DNA of 64,000 nt from Pseudomonadota bacterium. Lineage in GTDB: Bacteria; Pseudomonadota; Gammaproteobacteria; Burkholderiales; Rhodocyclaceae. Below are positions 15,716 through 27,060 of this stretch, one piece after another (position 1 is the first letter of the stretch; every line of letters begins with the position of its first letter). The stretch lies in NCBI GenBank assembly GCA_018241725.1, contig JAFEDI010000108.1:112456-176455 (forward strand). Direction: 5' to 3'. Position numbers and translations under genes: made by a program. The notes under the pieces are model-generated. The model searched no databases. It had not been told where the DNA came from and was given only the letters and a program-made list of their open reading frames with translations.

Positions 15716-17434
15716 ATGCCCCATCGAGCAGCTGCCCACCTGCGCTTCATTCCCCACGAGATTGATGACCGGGAGATATCCAGGCACGTCAAGTTCGACC
15801 CGGACAGCGGCCAGATCCTGGTGCTGGATCAGCGCATGCTGCTGATCCACGGCTTCACCCTGGCGGCCTTGCGGCGGGAATTGATGGAGCGCCTCGGTGG
15901 CGAGAGCACCCGCGAGCTGTTCACCCGCCTGGGCTACCAGCAAGGCGCAGAGGACGCCCGCCGCCTCCACGCAGCCGAGGACGGGCAGATGGAAAGGACC
16001 CTCGCCTACGGCACCCGCCTGCGCGAGATGGAAGGCTTCGTGCGGAACCAGGCCGTCGATCGGGTCCAGTTCAACCAGGAAACCGGGGATTTCTGGAGCG
16101 ACTACTACTGGGAGTCTTCCTGGGAGGCCGAGATACACCGCGCCCAGTTCGGCATCAGCGGCGCGCCTGCGTGCTGGATGATGGTCGGCTACGCCACCGG
16201 TTTTACAACAGCCTTGATGGGGCGTCCGATCCTGTGGCGCGAGGTCGAGTGCGTGGCGATGGGACACGCCCGCTGCCGGGTCGTGGGTCAGCCATTGGAA
16301 GAATGTGAAGACGCGGAATCCCACCTGAGCTTCCTGCAGGTCGAACACTTCATCTCAACCCCCAGGCGGCGTAGCGCAAAACCTGTTTCCCCAAGCCCGC
16401 AGAAGGACACCCTTCAGCAACTGCCCGATCTGATCGGCGCTTCACACAGCTTCAACGAGGTGGCCTACCTGATCAAACGTGTCGCCCCGACCGACGCGAC
16501 CGTCCTGCTGACGGGCGAGAGCGGCGTCGGCAAGGAACGCTTCTCGAAGGCGTTGCACGTCCTCGGCCCAAGAGCGGAGAACCCGTTCATCTCCATCAAC
16601 TGTGCGGCGATTCCCCAGGAACTGGTGGAGGCCGAATTGTTCGGCGTGGAAAAAGGTGCCTTCACCGGCGCCACCGTGTCACGCCCGGGGCGCTTCGAGC
16701 GGGCGAGCGGCGGAACGCTGTTTCTCGACGAGATCAGCAGCCTGCCCCTGCATGCGCAGGGGAAACTGCTGCGCGTGATTCAGGAGGGCGAACTCGAACG
16801 GGTCGGCGACACCCAGGTCCGCCGGATCGACGTTCGCATCATCGCCGCCACCAACCGCGATCTGCGTAGCGAAGTGGAGGCAGGCCGATTCCGCGAAGAC
16901 CTCTTTTTCCGGCTGAACGTATTTCCGGTCAAGATTCCCCCTCTGAGGGAACGCCGTGAGGACATTCCGCTGCTGGTGGACACCTTCGTCAAACGCTATT
17001 CGGTCAGGTTTGGCAAAACCATCGCCGGCCTCACCCAAAGCGCCGGCGAAAAGCTGTGGGCCTACCACTGGCCGGGCAACATCCGGGAACTGGAGAACAT
17101 CATCGAGCGCGCGGTTATCCTCGCAGAGAACAACGGGAGCATCGACGTGGAGCATCTCTTCTCCGGCGGCGAGCAGGTGCCCGAGACCGCCCCACACCCC
17201 TCTCCTTCGGCAAGCGTCACGCTTCCACAAGCGGGCCCGGGGGCATCCCTTTCGGTCCATCAGGCCATCGAACGGATTCTGGACGCGAACATGGCACTTG
17301 AAGAAATCGAATCCCTGGCGATCGCCGAGGCGCTGCGCCGCACCGACGGAAACCTGTCCGCAGCGGCTCGCCTGCTCAAACTACGGCGTGGCCAGCTGCA
17401 GTACCGGGTGGATAAAAGGGCGGGCGAGGCGTAA
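15716..17434 (+). CDS. XylR/DmpR-type sigma-54-dependent activator
   Basis: A 572-residue NtrC-family activator. The N-terminal sensor (about residues 1-215) combines a XylR_N-type effector region with a V4R domain (WREVECVAMGHARCRVVG with family Cys/His). A linker leads to the AAA+ domain at about 240-475, with Walker [11 protein letters not shown], the sigma-54 contact loop GAFTGA, Walker [10 protein letters not shown] and arginine fingers in [14 protein letters not shown] Fis-type helix-turn-helix ends the protein (GNLSAAARLLKLRRGQLQYR). It should sense an aromatic effector directly and drive the divergent VanB-first operon. GGAG lies about 10 bases before ATG 15716. Confidence 0.92.
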   Translation: MPHRAAAHLRFIPHEIDDREISRHVKFDPDSGQILVLDQRMLLIHGFTLAALRRELMERLGGESTRELFTRLGYQQGAEDARRLHAAEDGQMERTLAYGTRLREMEGFVRNQAVDRVQFNQETGDFWSDYYWESSWEAEIHRAQFGISGAPACWMMVGYATGFTTALMGRPILWREVECVAMGHARCRVVGQPLEECEDAESHLSFLQVEHFISTPRRRSAKPVSPSPQKDTLQQLPDLIGASHSFNEVAYLIKRVAPTDATVLLTGESGVGKERFSKALHVLGPRAENPFISINCAAIPQELVEAELFGVEKGAFTGATVSRPGRFERASGGTLFLDEISSLPLHAQGKLLRVIQEGELERVGDTQVRRIDVRIIAATNRDLRSEVEAGRFREDLFFRLNVFPVKIPPLRERREDIPLLVDTFVKRYSVRFGKTIAGLTQSAGEKLWAYHWPGNIRELENIIERAVILAENNGSIDVEHLFSGGEQVPETAPHPSPSASVTLPQAGPGASLSVHQAIERILDANMALEEIESLAIAEALRRTDGNLSAAARLLKLRRGQLQYRVDKRAGEA

Positions 17435-17448
17435 AGATTCAGGCGTAT

Positions 17449-17913
17449 TCAGCCAGGAATCATCCCGGCGTACACATCCTGAGTGTGGGTAACGGAAGCA
17501 GGTGCGGCTTTGCTGCGCGACACAGTAGCCGCCTTGGTCAACATGATGTCTCCCGCGGTGAATGCGCGTTCGACCAGCGTTGCCAGATGCACCGAGAAAT
17601 CCTGAACGCTGGTCTTGCCCTTGACGTGCAGCAGCAGTTGCGTAACCCCGTCCGTTGTCAGGCCCGCGACGACACCTTCGGCATTGATGCGGTAGCTCAC
17701 GGAGATGCAACGCGGCCCGGGGATGAGGACTTCGACGCAGGCCACGCCGTCTCGCTCCCCCACGGGGAAATGGAATGCCACGGACTTTGCCTGAAAGACG
17801 TATCCCGATGCGGACGTAATGGCCCCCCCACGCACATAAGCCGGCAACTCCCTGGCCGCAGCGTGACACCGGCAAGAAACCACCACGGGCGCAGGCGTCG
17901 GCAACTGGCACAC
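17449..17913 (-). CDS. Hypothetical protein, start uncertain
   Basis: A 154-residue frame beginning with GTG at 17913. The composition is protein-like (for example AKSVAFHFPVG, CVEVLIPGPRCISVSYR, KTSVQDFSVHLATL), but I do not recognise a family. The frame stays open upstream to a stop at 18037-18039 and continues in protein-like sequence (ARLAHAYDAFEAAQRAV) with no ATG, GTG or TTG. A CTG at 18003, eight bases after AAGG, could be the true start, giving 184 residues. It lies just downstream of another unknown gene on the same strand and may form an operon with it. Confidence 0.5.
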   Translation of the reverse strand: MCQLPTPAPVVVSCRCHAAARELPAYVRGGAITSASGYVFQAKSVAFHFPVGERDGVACVEVLIPGPRCISVSYRINAEGVVAGLTTDGVTQLLLHVKGKTSVQDFSVHLATLVERAFTAGDIMLTKAATVSRSKAAPASVTHTQDVYAGMIPG

Positions 17914-18041
17914 GGCACGCTGCGCGGCTTCGAACGCATCGTATGCGTGCGCCAGGCGGGCGGGCCGATCAAGACACGGAGCGGAAACAGAGAAGACTTG
18001 CAGGGTGAGTACCTTTTTTGCGTTTGATTTGTGAGCCTAAC

Positions 18042-18722
18042 TCAGAAACATTTCAGCAAGATGTTCGCGGCTATGCCGCTAGGCTTGTCTGACGATGTCG
18101 TAAAGGCAGTCTGGCAATACTCATCGCACAAAGTTCCAAGTCTGGATTCCGACATTCCGCTGCTTGCCCGCGTGGCTTCGTCTTCATCGTCTGCCAGCGC
18201 CAGAACCTGAACCTCCGCGCGAAATCGTCGAGCAGCCCGTTCCCCGACGTCGATCGCCTCCGGGGGCAGTGTTCTGGTCAGGTGGTCTGCATCGTCGCGC
18301 CCCGATGCAACGGCGTACATGAACTGAGCGGCCAGCTGTGCGGCGTCGGGGGGCAGCGTGGGGCCTACAGCGATGGCGTCATCCCATTCGCCACGCCGCA
18401 GGGCTGCACGCAACCACGCTGGCGTGAGCGGCAGGCCTTGCTGCAGCTCTCCCTGGGCTTCTTCCATCGCGCCCTGCTCATAGAGGGCGATGACACAGGC
18501 CGTCTCGCCCTCCTTAAGAGAAGGCAGCGATTGCATAACCGGTTGGCTGTCCCTACAGGAAACCCAGGCAACTGGCCCATCCGGGAAATCCGGCGCGAGG
18601 GGAAGCTGGAGCGAGGCACGCAGATTCAACAGCACCGGGACCGCCAGATACTCGGTCGGCTGGATCTGCGTCAATGAGCGGGTCTGAAGCGTAGCGGCGG
18701 ACAACGAAGGTACCCCCAACAC
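18042..18722 (-). CDS. Hypothetical protein
   Basis: A roughly 226-residue open frame (245 if a TTG at 18779 is used). The part after about residue 20 has balanced soluble-protein composition, rich in Ala/Leu helices (LRAALRRGEWDDAIAVG, AAQLAAQFMYAVASGRDDADHL), which could be repeat-like helical hairpins. No catalytic motif or family is recognised. The start is unclear: GTG at 18722 and TTG at 18704 both lack a convincing ribosome-binding site, although GGGGG precedes the latter. It is upstream of the 154-residue unknown gene on the same strand. Confidence 0.5.
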   Translation of the reverse strand: MLGVPSLSAATLQTRSLTQIQPTEYLAVPVLLNLRASLQLPLAPDFPDGPVAWVSCRDSQPVMQSLPSLKEGETACVIALYEQGAMEEAQGELQQGLPLTPAWLRAALRRGEWDDAIAVGPTLPPDAAQLAAQFMYAVASGRDDADHLTRTLPPEAIDVGERAARRFRAEVQVLALADDEDEATRASSGMSESRLGTLCDEYCQTAFTTSSDKPSGIAANILLKCF

Positions 18723-18828
18723 GGTGTTTTTGTTGGAGTCAGATGTTGTGCCGATTGGAAGCCAACGAAAATGGAGCAATTACTTGACTTTGCCGAATTC
18801 AGCAAAATCAAAGCAGAGGCAGGCCCAA

Positions 18829-18856
18829 GGCGGAAGGCCGTGCAGCGCCTTCCGCC
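18829..18856 (-). terminator. Hairpin downstream of chemoreceptor gene
   Basis: GGCGGAAGGC (18829-18838) and GCCTTCCGCC (18847-18856) form a perfect 10-base stem with an 8-base loop, 40 bases after the chemoreceptor stop. On the minus strand it is followed by a mixed T-containing stretch rather than a pure T run. Confidence 0.5.
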
Positions 18857-18895
18857 GGAGACGCACGTGTGCGACGACATGCACGATTGGGATGA

Positions 18896-21061
18896 TCAAC
18901 TCCGGATACGGAAACGCCCAACCAGGCCAACCAGATTCGTCGCCTGTTGACGCAGCACGACCGACGCCCGGGAGCAGGTTTCGGCATCACCGCTGTTGCG
19001 ATTGGTTACGCTATCGATCTCACCGAGGCCGATCGACACTTCGGAAAAGCCGGAAGCCTGTTCCTGCGAGGCTCGCGAGATTTCGGACAGCAGGTTGGAA
19101 ACCTCTGTCGTCGCGCTGACGATCTCACCCAGCGCAGTGGCCGTCGTATCGGCGATGGCCGCACCACGACGAGTCTTTTCGGCAGAGCCGGAAATCAGGC
19201 TGGACGCGCGCTTGGCCGCCTCCGCGCTACGCGTCGCCAGGTTGCGTACCTCGTCGGCGACAACCGCAAAACCGCGCCCGTGTTCTCCGGCGCGGGCGGC
19301 TTCGATGGCGGCATTCAGCGCCAGCAGATTGGTCTGCGTCGTGATCTCGTCGATGACGCGGATGATCTCGTTGATGCTGACGCCGGCCTGTTCGATCTCG
19401 CCCATTGCCGCGATCATTTCGCCCATGTGCGTGCTGGCAGTCACCGCCGAAGATTGCGCAGCCTTGGAAAGGCTGTCCGCCTGGCCCGCATTGTCGGCGT
19501 TGTCCCGCGTTGTGGAGGTCAACTGCTGCATCGCGGCCCCTATCTCAGTCACCGATGACGCGGACCGGGCGGCGCCCGTCGACAGTTCATTGCTGAGATC
19601 CGAAACCTGCTCGGCATTGGCGGTGATCTCCCGCGCCCCGTTCTGCAATTGCCCGACGACATCGTTCAGGTTGTCCAGCATCCGCTGCAAGGCCATGCCC
19701 AACTGGTCCCGGTCGGAAGCAAGGTCGATCTGGAGATTCAGATCACCCTGAGAGATTCGTTCGGCGATATCGGCCCGGGCCTGCAAACGTGCTGCCATGT
19801 CGTTGAGGGCCACACCCAGACGGCCGACCTCGTCATCGGAACGGCTTTCGACGCGGCTGGAAAAATCCCCCTGGCGAATAGTGTTGGCCAGTTGTTCGGC
19901 CTCACGAACAGGGCGGGCCAGAGAGGCGGCAGCGAACCACAGGAAAGTCGTGCCCCCCACCGCCGCCAGCAGGCCAACCAGCACCTGCCACCCCGTATAC
20001 GCCCGGGCTTGGGCCGCGAGGTTGTTGTCCAGCGCATAGGCTTCCGCCAGCACCACGTCCTTGCTGACCCGGATCAACACCGCCCACGGCTTGCCGGTAC
20101 GCCCGAGCTGGATCGGCGCCATCGCCGTGATCAGACCCGTGCTCTCATCGAGGCGCGCATCCGCTTTGCCCGTCTTGATATCGTCCAGCACGGCCGCGAT
20201 GTCCTTGCCAGGCAGCAACTCCTGCAAGGGCTTGCCGATCATCTCGGGCTTTTCGCTGTCGGCAACGATCAGGCCCATGTTGCTGACAATCAGCACTTCG
20301 CCTTTGCCGCTGAACAGCCCACGATCCGCCTGCTGGGACAACTCCTGGACGAAGTTCAGGTTGTAGTCGGTTCCGGCCACACCAACGAACTTGCCATTGA
20401 CCATGATCGGCACCGACAACGTGGTCAGCCAGACCTGGGCACCCTGGACGATATAGGGAAAGGGATCGAGCACGCTTTCCGTATTGGTGTCCCGCGGGCC
20501 GATATACCAGCCTCCTTTCAGGACACCGTTCGGATGCTTGTCCATGGTGTCGTATTCGACCAATGGCTGAACGGCGATATTCCCTTTGGCGTCCCGATTC
20601 CAATAGGGCGTGAAACGCCCGGTCCTTTCATTATTACCAGCCTGGCCGGTACGGAACTGCTCATCGTGGCCGTCCAGCGCATTCGGCTCCCAGCAAGAGT
20701 ATGTGCCGTTGAAATCGGGATTGTTCTTCAGCACGTTCAACAGCACGGCGTTGATCTGATTACGCCCCAGGCTCAAACCGTTTTCTTTTTTTCCCAATTC
20801 GAAGACATGGGCCATGGTCCGCGCCGCATCCAGCGCCACGTCGAATTTAGCCTGAATGATACCGGCCTGGGTTCCGGCAACCCCTTTCAGACTGGCAAGC
20901 GTGTTCTCCTTTACCAGACCGCTGACCCGTTCGCTGACCAGTTGCTGGGTGTCACTTGACGAATACACGCCGAAGCCAACCGTGGATATCACCGAAACGA
21001 CCAGACACGCTCCGGCAACCGCAGAAATACGATGCTGAATCGATTTGAACTTGATGGCCAT
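18896..21061 (-). CDS. Methyl-accepting chemotaxis protein with Cache sensor
   Basis: A 721-residue chemoreceptor. TM1 lies at about residues 12-34. A large periplasmic double-Cache ligand domain spans about 40-340, with the typical [26 protein letters not shown] and GVAGTDYNL stretches. TM2 is at about 350-372, HAMP follows, and the long cytoplasmic helical hairpin has the highly conserved tip [20 protein letters not shown]. It should gate CheA/CheW in response to a small organic ligand, often an amino or organic acid for this Cache class. No che genes are in the window. ATG 21061 is preceded by AGGGGAAAG. Confidence 0.93.
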   Translation of the reverse strand: MAIKFKSIQHRISAVAGACLVVSVISTVGFGVYSSSDTQQLVSERVSGLVKENTLASLKGVAGTQAGIIQAKFDVALDAARTMAHVFELGKKENGLSLGRNQINAVLLNVLKNNPDFNGTYSCWEPNALDGHDEQFRTGQAGNNERTGRFTPYWNRDAKGNIAVQPLVEYDTMDKHPNGVLKGGWYIGPRDTNTESVLDPFPYIVQGAQVWLTTLSVPIMVNGKFVGVAGTDYNLNFVQELSQQADRGLFSGKGEVLIVSNMGLIVADSEKPEMIGKPLQELLPGKDIAAVLDDIKTGKADARLDESTGLITAMAPIQLGRTGKPWAVLIRVSKDVVLAEAYALDNNLAAQARAYTGWQVLVGLLAAVGGTTFLWFAAASLARPVREAEQLANTIRQGDFSSRVESRSDDEVGRLGVALNDMAARLQARADIAERISQGDLNLQIDLASDRDQLGMALQRMLDNLNDVVGQLQNGAREITANAEQVSDLSNELSTGAARSASSVTEIGAAMQQLTSTTRDNADNAGQADSLSKAAQSSAVTASTHMGEMIAAMGEIEQAGVSINEIIRVIDEITTQTNLLALNAAIEAARAGEHGRGFAVVADEVRNLATRSAEAAKRASSLISGSAEKTRRGAAIADTTATALGEIVSATTEVSNLLSEISRASQEQASGFSEVSIGLGEIDSVTNRNSGDAETCSRASVVLRQQATNLVGLVGRFRIRS

Positions 21062-21157
21062 ACTTTCCCCTTTGATGCTCCCCTGTACAACGCCATTTCG
21101 AAAGTGTCATGGATTTCAGCGGAGCTGCTCCATAACCAGACATTTCTTATGCTCTCG

Positions 21158-21174
21158 AGCTATTTCGAATAGCT
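21158..21174. promoter_or_regulatory. Palindrome upstream of chemoreceptor gene
   Basis: AGCTATT (21158-21164), spacer TCG, AATAGCT (21168-21174): perfect 7-base arms. It is about 97 bases upstream of the chemoreceptor start and 53 bases past the 3' end of the EamA transporter gene. It could be an operator or a weak terminator; neither has supporting sequence. Confidence 0.35.
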
Positions 21175-21226
21175 TCAGGCTTATTGTGCAAAGTTGATGC
21201 CATGTCAGGCCGGCCATTTGGCAGCG

Positions 21227-22270
21227 TCAATGGCGGTGTCCCTGATGGTGCGCATCAGGAAAATGGGCGTGGTCATGGACCATTGGTTCATGGCGATGCC
21301 GATGGGTATGCCGAGTACCAGGGGGAACAGGCGTATCGTGCCCGTGCTGATGGTGCGCATCGTGGATGTGTTCGTGGCAATGTTCCATCGCCTCGTGGAC
21401 GTGGGTGTGTTCATGCCTTTCGGTCAGATGCAGCCAGATACCGAGCGCCATCAAGGCGCCGGCAGCAAGGAGCGGCAGAGTAACTGGTTCCCCACCCAGT
21501 ACGGCAAGGACAGCCCCAAAAAACGGGGCGACGGAGAAATACGCGCCAGCCCGGGCGACCCCCAGATGACGCATGCCGATGACGAAAAGAACGAGGCTGA
21601 TGCCGTAAGCCAGCAACCCCACCACCAAGGCTGCTGAAACTGACCACAGATCCGGAAGTTTCGCACCCAACAATAGCCCCAACCCCAGGTTGACGCTGCC
21701 CGCTACGGAGCCTTTGACGGCGGCAATCCAGGTCGCGTCGGCCAGTGCCACCTTGCGCGTCAGATTGTTGTCGACGGCCCAGCACAGGCAGGCTCCAAGA
21801 ACGGCCAGCGCAGGTAAGGCTCCCGAAAATCGCGCATCACCCGGCCAACTCAGAATGATGGCACCGCCGGCAATCGCAAGCATGCCGAGGGCGATGCGCC
21901 GGTCGAAGTTCTCCTTGAAGACCACCCAGGCGAGCAGAGCGGTCAGCACGCCTTCGGCATTGAGCAGCAGCGCGGCCCCCGATGCCGGCATGCCGGTCAG
22001 CCCATACATCAGCAGGACCGGCCCGATGCCCCCTCCGGTCAGCACCGCGGCGGCAAACCAGCCGGCTTCCGTCTGCTGGAGTCCGACAGGCTGTGCATGG
22101 ATCACCAGGCGGTACAAGCTCAAACCGACTCCCGAGCCCAAGTACAACAGCCCCGCAAGCATCCAGGGGCTGGCAGCCTGAAGCAGCCACTTGGCAATGG
22201 GTGCGCTGGCGCCAAACAGCAATGCCGCGACGAGTGCGGCGGCAACGCCCGGACTGAAGCGAGGACTCAT
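21227..22270 (-). CDS. EamA/DMT-family transporter with His-rich C-terminal tail
   Basis: A 347-residue inner-membrane protein with ten predicted membrane helices as two EamA repeats (about residues 5-140 and 150-283). A hydrophilic tail of about 60 residues follows, in which I count 23 His. The tail (starting RHEHTHVHEAMEHCHEH) should bind divalent metal and lie in the cytoplasm if the topology is standard. The ATG at 22270 opens the first helix; the frame continues upstream to 22456 across the divergent promoter region, so the shorter form is used. There is no convincing ribosome-binding site. It is divergent from chrB, which suggests a role in metal stress, but the substrate is not known. 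Confidence 0.85.
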   Translation of the reverse strand: MSPRFSPGVAAALVAALLFGASAPIAKWLLQAASPWMLAGLLYLGSGVGLSLYRLVIHAQPVGLQQTEAGWFAAAVLTGGGIGPVLLMYGLTGMPASGAALLLNAEGVLTALLAWVVFKENFDRRIALGMLAIAGGAIILSWPGDARFSGALPALAVLGACLCWAVDNNLTRKVALADATWIAAVKGSVAGSVNLGLGLLLGAKLPDLWSVSAALVVGLLAYGISLVLFVIGMRHLGVARAGAYFSVAPFFGAVLAVLGGEPVTLPLLAAGALMALGIWLHLTERHEHTHVHEAMEHCHEHIHDAHHQHGHDTPVPPGTRHTHRHRHEPMVHDHAHFPDAHHQGHRH

Positions 22271-22346
22271 GGAGGTGGGAACGAACGTAAGGGGCAGATT
22301 GTGGCACGCACTCAAAGCTCGAACATTATGTGTCCCCAAGAACGAA

Positions 22347-22366
22347 TTTGTAGAAATCTCTACAAA
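22347..22366. promoter_or_regulatory. Inverted repeat at the chrB promoter, candidate operator
   Basis: TTTGTAGA (22347-22354) and TCTACAAA (22359-22366) are perfect 8-base arms around AATC. A further TAGAG half-site follows at 22371. The repeat ends 16 bases before the chrB ATG, a good position for repression by ChrB. Confidence 0.55.
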
Positions 22367-22382
22367 AACGTAGAGTCCACTA

Positions 22383-23321
22383 ATGAACGCATGGATCGCA
22401 CTCATCACCAGCCTGCCCACCGGAAACGCCACCGCCCGCATGCGGGCCTGGCGCAACCTAAAGGCATCGGGCGCCGCCGTCCTGCGGGATGGGGTCTATC
22501 TGCTGCCTGAACGCGAGGATTGCCGGGACGCGCTGAGCACCGTCGCGACGGATATTCGAGCGGCAGAAGGAACCGCGCTGCTCGTTCGCCTTGAAGAGCC
22601 CGACGACGGCAACTTTATCGCCTTGTTCGACCGCAGCACCGACTTCGCCGCGCTGCTCGGAGACATCGCGACTGCACGAAACGGCCTGAGTCCGGACACG
22701 GCGAACGACGCCCTGAAGCAGGCCCGCAAGCTGCGCAAGACTTTCGGCAACCTCGCGGCCATCGACTTCTTCCCCGGCGAAGCCCAGAAGCAGGCCGATG
22801 AAGCCCTGCAAGAGCTCGAACGACGGGCGGCCCGGGCCCTGTCTCCGGACGAGCCGCGTGCTGCCGAGCCCCCCATCACCCGCTTGAACATTCAGGACTA
22901 CCAAGGCAGTCTGTGGGCGACACACCAGCGGCCATGGGTCGACAGATTGGCCAGCGCCTGGCTGATCCGCAGTTTCATCGACCCGCAGGCCACCATCCTG
23001 TGGCTGCCGTCGCCCGGCGACTGCCCGGCCGATGCGCAGGGATTCGACTTCGACGGCGCCACTTTTACCCATGTGGGCGCCCGGGTGAGCTTCGAGGTCC
23101 TGCTCGTCAGCTTCGGCCTCGAAACCCCTGCCCTGCTACGCCTCGGCGCCCTGGTGCATTTCCTGGACATCGGCGGCGTGCAGCCACCCGAGGCAGCTGG
23201 CATCGAAAGCGCCCTGAGCGGCCTGCGCGACAACATCCGCGATGACGATCAACTCCTGGAGCTCGCCGGCCACCTCTTTGACGGTCTCCTGGCCTCCTTC
23301 GAAAAAGATCCGAAACCATGA
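22383..23321 (+). CDS. chrB: Chromate resistance regulator ChrB
   Basis: A 312-residue protein of the ChrB family, chromate-sensing regulators encoded with ChrA. The N-terminal half (ALITSLPTGNATARMRAWRNLKASGAAVLRDGVYLLP) is the ChrB N domain with its basic, DNA-binding-like helix. The C-terminal half (WVDRLASAWLIRSFIDPQATI, FDFDGATFTHVGARVSFEVLL) is the ChrB C domain. Its stop overlaps the chrA start by four bases (ATGA), so translation is coupled. An inverted repeat directly upstream is the likely operator. Confidence 0.9.
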   Translation: MNAWIALITSLPTGNATARMRAWRNLKASGAAVLRDGVYLLPEREDCRDALSTVATDIRAAEGTALLVRLEEPDDGNFIALFDRSTDFAALLGDIATARNGLSPDTANDALKQARKLRKTFGNLAAIDFFPGEAQKQADEALQELERRAARALSPDEPRAAEPPITRLNIQDYQGSLWATHQRPWVDRLASAWLIRSFIDPQATILWLPSPGDCPADAQGFDFDGATFTHVGARVSFEVLLVSFGLETPALLRLGALVHFLDIGGVQPPEAAGIESALSGLRDNIRDDDQLLELAGHLFDGLLASFEKDPKP

Positions 23322-24670
23322 ACACACCCCCGGCAGCCAAACCCGCATCCTTCGACGGCACCGTCAGCTTCTGGCAGGCCTTCCTGTTCTGGCTGAAGCT
23401 CGGCTTCATCAGCTTCGGCGGCCCCGCGGGGCAGATTGCCATCATGCACCAGGAACTGGTGGAGCGCCGGCGCTGGATTTCGGAGCGGCGCTTCCTGCAT
23501 GCGCTCAATTACTGCATGGTACTGCCCGGCCCGGAAGCACAGCAGTTGGCCACCTACATCGGCTGGCTGATGCACAGAACCTGGGGCGGCATCGTGGCCG
23601 GCTCACTTTTTGTACTGCCATCCCTGTTCATTCTCATTAGCCTGTCTTGGGTATATATCGCCTTCGGCGAGATACCGCTGGTGGCCGGCCTGTTCTACGG
23701 CATCAAACCGGCAGTCACCGCCATCGTCATGCAGGCGGCGCACCGCATCGGCTCCCGCGCCCTCAAGAACAAAGTGCTGTGGGCCATTGCCGCCGCGTCG
23801 TTTGCGGCCATCTTCGCGCTCAACGTGCCCTTCCCCGCCATCGTGGCCGCGGCGGCAGCGATCGGCTATTTCGGCGGCCGCATCGCGCCGGATAAATTCA
23901 CGACCGGCGGCGCACACGGCAAGACCGACAAATCCTTCGGCCAGGCACTCATCGACGACGACACGCCGACGCCCGAGCATGCACGTTTCAGCTGGAGGAA
24001 GCTGGCGAACGTCGCCATGGTGGGCAGCCTGTTATGGCTGCTGCCGATGGGACTTCTCACGGCCACTTACGGCTGGAGCCATACGCTGACGCAGATGAGC
24101 TGGTTCTTCACCAAGGCCGCCCTGCTGACCTTCGGGGGCGCCTACGCCGTGCTGCCTTACGTGTTTCAGGGCGCCGTCGGCCACTACGGCTGGCTGACGG
24201 CGCCACAGATGATCGACGGGCTCGCCCTCGGCGAGACGACACCGGGGCCGCTGATCATGGTTGTCACTTTCGTCGGCTTCGTCGGTGGCTACGTGAAGGC
24301 GGTGTTCGGCCCGAACAGCCTGTTTCTGGCCGGTGCCATCGCTGCCACGCTGGCCACCTGGTTCACCTTCCTGCCGTCCTTCGTGTTCATCCTGATGGGC
24401 GGGCCCTTCGTCGAAACGACCCACAACGACCTCAAATTCACGGCGCCACTGACGGCGATCACCGCCGCGGTGGTGGGCGTCATCCTCAACCTGGCGCTGT
24501 TCTTCGGCTACCACGTGCTGTGGCCGAAGGGCTTCGAAGGCGAGTTCGAGTGGATGTCGGCACTCGTCGCCCTCGGGGCCACCATCGCGCTGTTCCGCGT
24601 CAAGGCGAACGTGATTCATGTCATTGCCGGGTGCGCGCTCGTCGGCCTCCTGCTGAAAACGCTGCTGTGA
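23318..24670 (+). CDS. chrA: Chromate efflux transporter ChrA
   Basis: A 450-residue inner-membrane protein with two homologous CHR domains, the long-chain ChrA type of Proteobacteria. The N-terminal repeat has FWLKLGFISFGGPAGQIAIMH and the motif VLPGPEAQQLATYIGW. The second repeat has FTKAALLTFGGAYAVLPYV and GLALGETTPGPLIMVVTFVGF. ChrA uses the membrane potential to expel chromate. It is translated in overlap with chrB and converges on katG. A peroxidase next to chromate efflux fits the oxidative stress of chromate reduction, although the genes are not co-transcribed. Confidence 0.95.
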   Translation: MNTPPAAKPASFDGTVSFWQAFLFWLKLGFISFGGPAGQIAIMHQELVERRRWISERRFLHALNYCMVLPGPEAQQLATYIGWLMHRTWGGIVAGSLFVLPSLFILISLSWVYIAFGEIPLVAGLFYGIKPAVTAIVMQAAHRIGSRALKNKVLWAIAAASFAAIFALNVPFPAIVAAAAAIGYFGGRIAPDKFTTGGAHGKTDKSFGQALIDDDTPTPEHARFSWRKLANVAMVGSLLWLLPMGLLTATYGWSHTLTQMSWFFTKAALLTFGGAYAVLPYVFQGAVGHYGWLTAPQMIDGLALGETTPGPLIMVVTFVGFVGGYVKAVFGPNSLFLAGAIAATLATWFTFLPSFVFILMGGPFVETTHNDLKFTAPLTAITAAVVGVILNLALFFGYHVLWPKGFEGEFEWMSALVALGATIALFRVKANVIHVIAGCALVGLLLKTLL

Positions 24671-24695
24671 GCTTGAGGCCTGGATGGCACGGTAC

Positions 24696-27021
<2,326 letters not shown>

Positions 27022-27060
27022 CCTCGCAGTGAAGGCCGCGAAAGCGTGATCCGGCGCGCC

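Noticed and set aside
17485-18027. 180-codon plus-strand frame
   Set aside because: Antisense to the 154-residue unknown frame; rich in Arg/His/Gly with no hydrophobic core pattern, so the minus-strand reading is preferred.
18771-18947. Plus-strand 58-codon frame starting ATG (MEQLLDFAEFSKIKAEARPR)
   Set aside because: Its start is plausible and the first residues look protein-like, but it contains the terminator hairpin of the chemoreceptor gene and runs into its 3' end; no family is recognised.
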